Assembly (NCBI RefSeq): GCF_900188405.1
Contig: NZ_FZOF01000003.1
Coordinates: forward strand, 455,449-519,448
Direction of reading: 5' to 3'
Source: Actinacidiphila glaucinigra
GTDB taxonomy: Bacteria > Actinomycetota > Actinomycetes > Streptomycetales > Streptomycetaceae
DNA length: 64,000 nucleotides
In this document: in pieces, positions 38,485 through 45,708 of the stretch
Position numbering within the stretch: the first letter of the stretch is position 1
Layout of the letters: every line of letters begins with the position of its first letter
Notes under the pieces: generated by a model
Database searches by the model: none
What the model was told of the DNA's origin: nothing
What the model saw: only the letters and a program-made list of their open reading frames with translations
Translations under genes and position numbers: made by a program

Positions 38485-40110
38485 TTATCGGAAGGAAATG
38501 GGGTTTCTCCGGCGCAAGACCGTTGCCACATAGGCACACAAGAGAGCGAAGAGCGACAAAACGAAGGAATAGCGGACCGGTTGGGTCGCCAGCCGGGCCA
38601 TGTCGATCGCCGGGGCCGAAGCCGCGCGCCGCACCACCGGCGCCACCAGCAGCGGAACCGCGAGGACGCCGGCCAGACCGAGCGCCGTGGTGCGGAACAC
38701 CCCGGCCGCCAGCACCCCGGCCCAGCAGCAGACGAGCGCGAGGGCGGCCGAGGCCGCCGCGGTGGAGGCCAGCGCGAACGGCGAGGGCAGTCCGCCCGCC
38801 CCGAGTTCGAGGCGCAGCGCGACGAGGCCGACAGCCGCCCCCAGGAGGGCGATCAGCACCGCCGCGGCCCCGTTGACGGCGAGCTTGACCATCAGCAGAC
38901 GCAGCTGGCGGGGCACGGGCGCGTGCGCGGGGGCCAGCGCGGGGTAGCGGAACTCCTGGCCGTAGGCAAGGGCGCCGAGGAACCCGCCGCCCAACGCGGC
39001 GGCCGGCAGGGGCAGGGAGTGCGACCAGCCGGTCAGCAGGCGCAGGGAGAAGGCGTGCTGCCCGGTGCGCAGCAGCACCAGGGTGGCCAGGCCCGAGGCC
39101 AGGACGGAGACGAGCGCGATCAGCCAGGGGCCGCGGACGCCCGTGAGGCGGCGCAGTTCGTAGCGGACGGGCCGGGCGGGTCCGGCGGGCGGCACGGCGG
39201 CGCGTTCGGCCGCCAGGGGCACGGTGGACCGCTCGCTGTGGGGGGCCTCCGGGACACCGGTGTCGGCGACCTCGTCCGCGAGGCGGTGCAGGAGGATGCC
39301 GTTCCGGAAGGCGGCTTCACCGACCTGGGCGGTGGTCGCGCCGTGCACGCGGATGCGGCTGCCGCTCTCGTGGGTGATCTCGGTCCCGTCGCCGGTCAGC
39401 AGCAGACCCAGGCGCTCGGCCTGAGGGGACTGGACGGCCACGTACGGGCGCAGACGGCGCCGGCCGAACTCGTGGGCGGACTGGTCGGCGACGAGCCTGC
39501 CCCTGTCCAGGGTGACGACGCGATCACCGAGCCGGCCCGCCGCCTTGGCGTCGGCGCAGGTGACCACGACCGCGCCGCCGCGCGCCGCGTACGCCTTCAG
39601 CAGGCCGTACAACCACGCGGTGTCGTGCGGGGAGAGTCCCTGGGCGGGGTCGTCCAGGAGCAGCGCGGGCGGGTCCCCGAGCAGCGCCGCGGCGACACCG
39701 AGGCGGCGGTCCATGCCGAGGGAGAAGGTCGACAGACGGCGTCCTGCGGTCTCGCGCAGGCCCACGATCTCCAGGACCTGGTCGGCGCGTTCGGCCGGGG
39801 CCCCGGCCGCGGCGGCGAGCATGCGCAGGTGCCCGCGCGCCGTCCGGGAGGGGTGGCCGGGGACGTCGCCGAGGAGCACGCCCACCGCGTTGGCGGGATG
39901 GGTGTGGCGGTGCAGGGGGCGCCCGCCGAAGAGCGTGATGCCGCGGCCCGGTTCGAGTTCGAGCATCATCCGCAGGACGGTGGACTTGCCGGCGCCGCTG
40001 TCGCCGAGCAGGACGGTGATCTCGCCGGAGCGGGCGTCGAAGGTGAGGTCGTCGACGGCAGGGGGCTCATCGCCCCGGGACGCACTGGTCAATCCGATGG
40101 CCTGGATCAC
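38485..40110 (-). CDS. ABC transporter, ATPase and permease fused in one chain
   Basis: The 541-residue protein has an N-terminal ATPase (Walker A GDSGAGKST; Walker B ALLLDDPAQGLS) and a C-terminal half with about six membrane helices from residue ~320. The signature region reads STFSLGMDRRL instead of LSGGQ, and Walker B has Asp in place of the catalytic Glu, so ATP turnover may be slow. Its substrate is unknown. GTG 40110 is the only start near the domain; TATGGT seven bases before it could make the mRNA leaderless. It lies directly upstream of whiH. Confidence 0.85.
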   Translation of the reverse strand: MIQAIGLTSASRGDEPPAVDDLTFDARSGEITVLLGDSGAGKSTVLRMMLELEPGRGITLFGGRPLHRHTHPANAVGVLLGDVPGHPSRTARGHLRMLAAAAGAPAERADQVLEIVGLRETAGRRLSTFSLGMDRRLGVAAALLGDPPALLLDDPAQGLSPHDTAWLYGLLKAYAARGGAVVVTCADAKAAGRLGDRVVTLDRGRLVADQSAHEFGRRRLRPYVAVQSPQAERLGLLLTGDGTEITHESGSRIRVHGATTAQVGEAAFRNGILLHRLADEVADTGVPEAPHSERSTVPLAAERAAVPPAGPARPVRYELRRLTGVRGPWLIALVSVLASGLATLVLLRTGQHAFSLRLLTGWSHSLPLPAAALGGGFLGALAYGQEFRYPALAPAHAPVPRQLRLLMVKLAVNGAAAVLIALLGAAVGLVALRLELGAGGLPSPFALASTAAASAALALVCCWAGVLAAGVFRTTALGLAGVLAVPLLVAPVVRRAASAPAIDMARLATQPVRYSFVLSLFALLCAYVATVLRRRNPISFR

Positions 40111-40142
40111 CCTTGCACCATAACGCGCAAATGGCCCGGAAT

Positions 40143-40859
40143 TTACACCTCTGGTCGCAACATGGGCGGATTCAGGATGGTTGCACCACCCGCGCGGAAC
40201 AGCTGTGCGGGACGCCCGCCCTGACGGGTCGTCGTGCCACCGGTGGGGACGAGGAAGCCGACCGTCCCCGTCACCTTGCGGTGGAAGTTGCGCGGGTCCA
40301 GGGCGACGCCCCACACCGCCTCGTAGACCCGGCGCAGCTCGCCGACGGTGAACTCGGGCGGGCAGAAGGCCGTGGCCAGTGCCGAGTACTCGAGCTTGGA
40401 ACGGGCGCGCTCCACGCCGTCGGCCAGGATGCGCGCGTGGTCGAAGGCGAGGGCGCCCTCCTCGCCGTTGCGCAGCAGCTCCTCGACCGGGGCCCAGCGG
40501 GCACTGCGCGCGTCGCCCCCGGCACGGGGCGCGGGCAGGTCCGGGGCGAGCACGAGGTGGGCGACGCTCACCACCCGCATACGCGGGTCGCGCTTGGGAT
40601 CGCCGTAGGTGGCCAGCTGCTCTAGGTGGACTCCGCTGCCCGCGCGCAGTCCGGTCTCCTCCTCCAGTTCGCGGGCGGCCGCCCCTGAGAGGTCCTCGTC
40701 GCCGCGCACGAAGCCGCCGGGCAGCGCCCACCGGCCCTGGTAGGGCGGTTCACCGCGGCGGACCGCGAGGGCACACAGGGCGTGGCTGCGCACTGTGAGC
40801 ACGACGAGATCGACAGTGACGGCGAAGGGCGGGAAAGCTGACGGGTCGTAGGGCGCCAT
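40143..40859 (-). CDS. Nudix hydrolase/regulator, NrtR-like
   Basis: The 238-residue protein has an intact Nudix box (residues 49-71: G-x5-E-x7-RELEEETGL) and a C-terminal winged-helix-like domain (PEFTVGELRRVYEAVWG...FHRKVTG). This two-domain form is the NrtR family, in which members repress NAD or sugar genes and sense ADP-ribose-type ligands. Because the Nudix box is intact, catalysis is also possible. ATG 40859 is used; ATG 40871 would add four residues. No NAD gene is adjacent. Confidence 0.87.
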   Translation of the reverse strand: MAPYDPSAFPPFAVTVDLVVLTVRSHALCALAVRRGEPPYQGRWALPGGFVRGDEDLSGAAARELEEETGLRAGSGVHLEQLATYGDPKRDPRMRVVSVAHLVLAPDLPAPRAGGDARSARWAPVEELLRNGEEGALAFDHARILADGVERARSKLEYSALATAFCPPEFTVGELRRVYEAVWGVALDPRNFHRKVTGTVGFLVPTGGTTTRQGGRPAQLFRAGGATILNPPMLRPEV

Positions 40860-40978
40860 GCCCGCGATCATAGTCGTCTGCCTGACGATAAACAGCAGGT
40901 TGACGGGATGACGCAACGCGCCGTCGGCCTGTTGTTCGACGTCACGGCGCCGCCCGGCGCCGACTGCCGCCCGCCGGT

Positions 40979-42958
40979 TCAGGCACCGAGTTGGAGTCCG
41001 GGAGCCGCCTCCTCGATCACCGCCGTACCGGACGCGCCGATCCGCAGCGCGAAGGGCTCCTCGGCCACCCGCAGCCCGGCGAGGTCGAGATCTCCGAGCG
41101 GAGAGGCGGCCGGCGGGCGCACGGCCACCATGCGTTCGGGGGCGTCGGGGCGGATCCCGGCGAGGGCCAGCAGCATGTGCACGGCGCCTGCGGCGGCCAC
41201 CGCGGCGGGTCGTGACGCCGTTGGGTGCGGGGCGGGACGGCGGGACTCGTCCCGCTGCTCCCCCGCGTACATCTCGGGCAGCCGGTGCCCGAACGCACCT
41301 GCCGCGTCCAGCACGCCGAGGAGCAGCGTCATGGCCTCGCGCTCGTGGCCGGCCGCCGCCAGCCCGGCGACCGCGACGGCCGTCTCGTGGACCCGTACCG
41401 CACCCCCGCGGTGGCCGAAGGGGTTGTAACCGGGGGCCTTGGCGGACAGGGTCCGCAGCCCCCATCCCGAGTCGAGCTCCGGAGCGGCCAGGAGACGGGC
41501 GAGCTGTTCCGTCTGCACCTTGTCCAGCAGGCCGGGGGCGAACTCGCAGCCGCCCGCCAAGCCGGTGTCGAGAAGGTGAGCGGCGGCCGATCCCAGGTGG
41601 GGCACCGGTCTGCCGTCGGGGGTCAGCGCGGCGGCCGGGCTCCCGCCGGCCGGGTCGTCCAGCCAGAAGTCCTCCCGGAACCTCCGGCGCAGCGCCTCGG
41701 CCCGCTCCCGCCACTCCTCCGCGCCGGGGCGTCCGTGGGCCTGGAGCAGATCGGCGCCGTGCAGCATGGCCCGGTGCGCGTGGGCCTGTACGTCACAGCG
41801 CAGGGGACCGCCCGGCACGGGATCGGGGACGTATCCGCCCTCGCCCGCGACGGACCGCAGCCACCGCAGACCGCGCTCGACGGCCGGCAGCAGTTGTTCG
41901 GTCTCCCGCTCCGGAAGCCCCCACCGGCGGGCCTCGGCGAGCAGCGTGACGAAGAGCAGCCCCGCCTCCACTCCGGAGCAGGTGGGCGGCAGATGCGGAC
42001 CGGCATGGCGCAGCGGGCCCGGCAGGCCGCCGGTCTCCGGGTCCTGGCGCCGGGCGAACGCCCGTAGCGTGCCGGCCGCCAGGCGGGTGCCCAGCGGCAG
42101 CAGCATGCGAGCCGCCCACAGGGCATCCGCCGGGGCGGGACCGAGCCGCCACGGGGCGCCGGCCGCCACATGGACGTCCAGGGGGTGCTCGGGGTCGCGC
42201 AGCAGCAGCGCCCGAAGATCGTCGAGGGCGGCACGCAGCAGCGTCTCCGCCCGGCCGTCGCCGCCGCGGATCTCCGGGGCCGACCAGGGCACGGGGACCG
42301 CCGGGGCGGATCCGCCGTTCACCCCGGCCACGGCGGGCTCCAGCGTCGCGCGCAGCTCGATCGTTCGCGATGCCCCGGCGGGCAGCGCCAGCTCCCAGCA
42401 CAGCAACCCGGCGGAGGCCAGGGCGCTCTCGGGTGCCGGCACGGCGGTGACCCGGGCTCGCAGGCCCTCCGCCGACCACAGCAGCCCCGCGTCGCACACG
42501 CTGGACTGCAGCTCCGGCCCGCAGGATCCGGCCGCGATGGCCGCCAGTTCGCCGAGGTCGGTCGCCAGGGCCACCTCGAACGGGATGCGCAGGGCGCGGG
42601 ATCCGGTGTTGTGGACCGTGATGCGCTCGGTGCCCCCGGCGGTCCGGAGCCTCTCGACGGTGAGGGCCGGGTCGGGTGCCGTGTCGCCGGGGACGCGGGC
42701 GACGGAGGTGAACCGCGCCCGGCCCGCCGTGACGAGCCCGCCCTGCACGGGGACCGGGGGCGCCCCGGCGATGCGCAGCTCGCAGCGGGCCAGTACCCGG
42801 CGGCCGCCCTGGTAGAAGCCGCCGAGGCCGCTTCCGTCCAGTTGTCCGTGCTCCGGCGAGACCGCGAGGGCCGGGGCCGCGACGCACATCACGGCGTCGT
42901 GCACCGGCTGCGGCCCCCGGTCCTGCCGGGGCGGCCGGTTGACCGGCTGCGGGCTCAT
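40979..42958 (-). CDS. Amylo-alpha-1,6-glucosidase/glycogen debranching-type protein
   Basis: The 659-residue protein has an N-terminal beta-rich domain of the 'GDE N-terminal' kind (SGLGGFYQGGRRVLARCEL) and a C-terminal (alpha/alpha)6-barrel (WGLRTLSAKAPGYNPFGHRGGAVRVHETAVAVAGL). In related enzymes the last motif usually reads GSVWPHD/E; here W and P are replaced (GAVRVHE), so activity on the usual substrate is uncertain. No signal peptide. ATG 42958 follows GGAGGTGG. It diverges from the S33 peptidase gene. Confidence 0.8.
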   Translation of the reverse strand: MSPQPVNRPPRQDRGPQPVHDAVMCVAAPALAVSPEHGQLDGSGLGGFYQGGRRVLARCELRIAGAPPVPVQGGLVTAGRARFTSVARVPGDTAPDPALTVERLRTAGGTERITVHNTGSRALRIPFEVALATDLGELAAIAAGSCGPELQSSVCDAGLLWSAEGLRARVTAVPAPESALASAGLLCWELALPAGASRTIELRATLEPAVAGVNGGSAPAVPVPWSAPEIRGGDGRAETLLRAALDDLRALLLRDPEHPLDVHVAAGAPWRLGPAPADALWAARMLLPLGTRLAAGTLRAFARRQDPETGGLPGPLRHAGPHLPPTCSGVEAGLLFVTLLAEARRWGLPERETEQLLPAVERGLRWLRSVAGEGGYVPDPVPGGPLRCDVQAHAHRAMLHGADLLQAHGRPGAEEWRERAEALRRRFREDFWLDDPAGGSPAAALTPDGRPVPHLGSAAAHLLDTGLAGGCEFAPGLLDKVQTEQLARLLAAPELDSGWGLRTLSAKAPGYNPFGHRGGAVRVHETAVAVAGLAAAGHEREAMTLLLGVLDAAGAFGHRLPEMYAGEQRDESRRPAPHPTASRPAAVAAAGAVHMLLALAGIRPDAPERMVAVRPPAASPLGDLDLAGLRVAEEPFALRIGASGTAVIEEAAPGLQLGA

Positions 42959-43090
42959 GCCACCTCCACGTCGAATCGGTCGCTCGGGCGCTGGCGCCAC
43001 TACCCACGAGAACGGCCGTGTGGGCACTCGGGTCACGCGCCGTCTACCGTTCCTGATCGGGAAGCTGTCCGTATCACCGGAAAGAGAGCC

Positions 43091-44401
43091 ATGGCCGTCT
43101 ACCGCCAGCCGGGAACCGTCATCACCGACCACACCTTCCAGGTGCCGCTCGACCACGCGGACCCGGGCGGTGAGCGGATCGAGGTGTACGCACGGGAGGT
43201 CGTGGCCGCCGGAAAGGAACGAGATCCGCTGCCCTGGCTGCTGTTCCTGCAGGGCGGACCGGGCGGCCGGTCGCCGCGGCCGCTGGGCCGCGACGGCTGG
43301 CTCACCCGGGCCCTGGACGACTACCGGGTGCTGCTGCTCGACCAGCGGGGCACCGGCCGTTCCACCCCGGCGAACCGGCAGACCCTGCCGCTGCGCGGGG
43401 ACGCCTCGGCCCAGGCCCGGTATCTGGAGCACTTCCGGGCCGACTCGATCGTCCGCGACTGCGAACTCATCCGCCGTGAACTGCTCGGCGAGGACGGCCG
43501 GTGGAGCCTGCTCGGCCAGAGCTACGGCGGCTTCTGCACGCTCACCTACCTGTCCTTCGCCCCCGAGGGCGTCCGCGAGGCCTTCGTGACCGGCGGGCTC
43601 GCCGGCCTGCGCAGCACCGCCGAGGACGTCTACCGGGCCGCCTACCCCCGCGTGGAGCGGAAGACGGCCGCGCACTACGCGCGTTACCCCGAGGACGTCG
43701 AGACGGTCCGCGCGGTCGTGCGGCACCTGCGCGAGCGCGAGGTCAGGCTCCCGGGCGGCGGCCTGCTGACCGCGGAGGCCTTCCAGGTCACCGGGATGCT
43801 CCTCGGCACGGGCACCGGCTCGCACACGCTGCACTACCTCCTCGAGGACGCCTTCGTGACCGGGGGATCCGGCCTCCAGCTCTCCGACTCCTTCCTCGCC
43901 GAGGTCCAGGGGCATCTGTCCTTCGCCGGCAATCCGCTCTACGCGGTGCTCCACGAGTCGATCTACGGCCAGCGTTCGGTCTCGCCGCGGGCCACCGGCT
44001 GGGCCGCCGAGTCCGTCCGGGCCGAGTTCCCGCAGTTCGACGTCGACAAGCCGCTGGCGGACGACGCGCCGGTGCTGCTGACCGGCGAGATGATCTACCC
44101 CTGGATGTTCGCCCTGGACCCGGCGCTGGCACCGCTGCGCGAGACGGCGCACCACCTGGCGCAGCACGAGGAGTGGCCCGACCTGTACGACCCGGACCAG
44201 CTGGCGCGGAACGAGGTGCCGGTGGCGGCGGCCGTCTACCACGACGACATGTACGTGGACACGGCCGATTCGCTCGCCACCGCGCGCTCCGTCCGGGGCC
44301 TGCGCACCTGGGTCACCGACGAGTACGAGCACGACGGACTCCGGGTGAGCGGCGGCCGGGTCCTCGACCGGCTGATCCGGCTGGCCCGCGGCGAGCTGTG
44401 A
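43091..44401 (+). CDS. Proline iminopeptidase-like alpha/beta hydrolase (S33)
   Basis: The 436-residue enzyme has the oxyanion-hole motif LQGGPGGRSPR, the DQRGTGRS motif and the nucleophile elbow GQSYGG with Ser144. The lid region and C-terminal His (EYEHDGL) complete the fold. It matches the prolyl aminopeptidase group of S33, which removes N-terminal proline from peptides. No signal peptide is seen, so it is cytoplasmic. AAAGAGAG precedes ATG 43091. Its end overlaps the convergent DUF4192 gene by 89 bp. Confidence 0.9.
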   Translation: MAVYRQPGTVITDHTFQVPLDHADPGGERIEVYAREVVAAGKERDPLPWLLFLQGGPGGRSPRPLGRDGWLTRALDDYRVLLLDQRGTGRSTPANRQTLPLRGDASAQARYLEHFRADSIVRDCELIRRELLGEDGRWSLLGQSYGGFCTLTYLSFAPEGVREAFVTGGLAGLRSTAEDVYRAAYPRVERKTAAHYARYPEDVETVRAVVRHLREREVRLPGGGLLTAEAFQVTGMLLGTGTGSHTLHYLLEDAFVTGGSGLQLSDSFLAEVQGHLSFAGNPLYAVLHESIYGQRSVSPRATGWAAESVRAEFPQFDVDKPLADDAPVLLTGEMIYPWMFALDPALAPLRETAHHLAQHEEWPDLYDPDQLARNEVPVAAAVYHDDMYVDTADSLATARSVRGLRTWVTDEYEHDGLRVSGGRVLDRLIRLARGEL

Positions 44402-45554
44402 GCAGCGCTGCCCGGCGGGCACGTGCGACGCTCTGCCGGCGCAGGTAGCGGCGGAGCGGCTCGGGCGAGAGGCCGTTGTTGACGGCGGCGTGGAGCAGCC
44501 GGGCGAAGGTGTAGTCGGGGGCGAGGTGCAGGGCGCGGCCGAAGGCCACGCGTGCCGTGGCCTCGTCCCCGGCGGACCAGGCGACCCAGCCGGCGAGGGT
44601 CAGGGGCGCGGCGGCGTGCTCGTGGTACGGCTCGACGCAGCGCCGGGCGAGCGCCCGCCACAGGCGCACCGCGGGGTCGGTGTGCGGCGGGTCCATCCAC
44701 TCGGCCGCCTCGTCGCGGGTGGCGCGGTCCTGCAGTCCGAGGATCATCGAGGCGGCCTCGTCGTCGTCCAGCAGCGCGTCGTCGTCGCTGTCGGCCTCCG
44801 GCCCCTCCCCCACGGGTGTGGCGGCCCGGAAGCGCTCGAGCGCCTCCCGCAGCAGCCGCAGGGTGGTGCGCCGCACCTCGTCGGAGTCGTCCCGCTCCAG
44901 CATGCGCGGGACGAGGGTGGCGGCCGCCGCGTCCAGGGCGTCCGCACGGGCGGCGGCCGCCGGTGCGCCGGGCGGGGGCGGGGTGAGGCGCTCCTCCATC
45001 TCCTTGAGGGAGCCGGTGATCCGCAGGCCCGCGTAGGCGGCCGCCGCGGCCATCACGGAATCTCCGGACTGCGTGATCCCGATGCCCTCGCGCGGGAACC
45101 GCTCCGAGTCCGGGCAGCAGTAGGACCACCAGCGGCCCGAGGAGACGCACAGCGCCTCGACGACGGGGACGTCGAGCGTGCCGCAGGCGACCCGCAGCCG
45201 CTGCGCCAGCGGGCGCAGGCGTTCCATGGCCTGGTGGGGGTCCTCCCCGGGGGCGGGTTCCTGGACGAGGAAGAGCACGATCGCGTCCGGCCGTGAGCCG
45301 CGCTGCTCGCTGCCGTTCACCAGGCACTCCGCCAACTGCTGGGCGGCGCCGGGCCACTCCGCGGCCTCCCGTGGGATGCCGAGCCTGGCCCGGCCGCCGA
45401 AACGGCCGCGCTCGCCGTGCAGCGCGATCATGAGAATGCTGTCGTCGGGGTGGAAACCGCACAGGTACGGGAGCGCGGCGGCGAGTTCGGCAGGGCTGCG
45501 CAGCGTGACCTTCGGGTCGTCCGAGGGGCGGGGGGATTCGGTGTGCTGAGTCAT
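44313..45554 (-). CDS. DUF4192 family protein
   Basis: The 413-residue protein begins with the DUF4192 hallmark (LRSPAELAAALPYLCGFHPDDSILMIAL), carries SSGRWWSYCCPDSERFP, an acidic stretch near residue 250, and a helical C-terminal part (WVAWSAGDEATARVAFGRAL). The last ~35 residues are Arg/Ala/Gly-rich and lie over the 3' end of the convergent peptidase gene, so they look like a read-through extension. DUF4192 is an actinobacterial family of unknown function. It is divergent from the RecQ-type gene and shares the DnaA-box region with it. Confidence 0.9.
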   Translation of the reverse strand: MTQHTESPRPSDDPKVTLRSPAELAAALPYLCGFHPDDSILMIALHGERGRFGGRARLGIPREAAEWPGAAQQLAECLVNGSEQRGSRPDAIVLFLVQEPAPGEDPHQAMERLRPLAQRLRVACGTLDVPVVEALCVSSGRWWSYCCPDSERFPREGIGITQSGDSVMAAAAAYAGLRITGSLKEMEERLTPPPPGAPAAAARADALDAAAATLVPRMLERDDSDEVRRTTLRLLREALERFRAATPVGEGPEADSDDDALLDDDEAASMILGLQDRATRDEAAEWMDPPHTDPAVRLWRALARRCVEPYHEHAAAPLTLAGWVAWSAGDEATARVAFGRALHLAPDYTFARLLHAAVNNGLSPEPLRRYLRRQSVARARRAALLTARRGPAGSAGRGPGRRSPGVRRARTRR

Positions 45555-45602
45555 GATCCGAAGGTCCCGTACGCCGTGGATCTCCGCCAGACCCCTCCAA
45601 AA

Positions 45603-45657
45603 CCTGTGGATAACTTGCGCATATCATCGCAATTATCTGCGCCTGGTTATCCACAGG
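45603..45657. promoter_or_regulatory. Two perfect inverted DnaA boxes in a divergent promoter region
   Basis: cctgtggataac (45603-45614) and gttatccacagg (45646-45657) are perfect inverted copies, each containing the DnaA box TTATCCACA in full. They are separated by 31 bp of unusually A/T-rich sequence (atatcatcgcaattatc). They lie 49-106 bp from the two divergent start codons, so DnaA could control the DUF4192 and RecQ-type genes. Confidence 0.7.
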
Positions 45658-45708
45658 CCGCCTCCGTGCGGTTGGCGCGGTGTCGGTGCCATCGGGTTGC
45701 ATGGGGGC

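Noticed and set aside
40979..44422. Long minus-strand open frame running through both the debranching-type gene and the S33 peptidase region
   Set aside because: Only the part up to 42958 has a real protein sequence; the rest is antisense to the peptidase gene, which has intact catalytic motifs.
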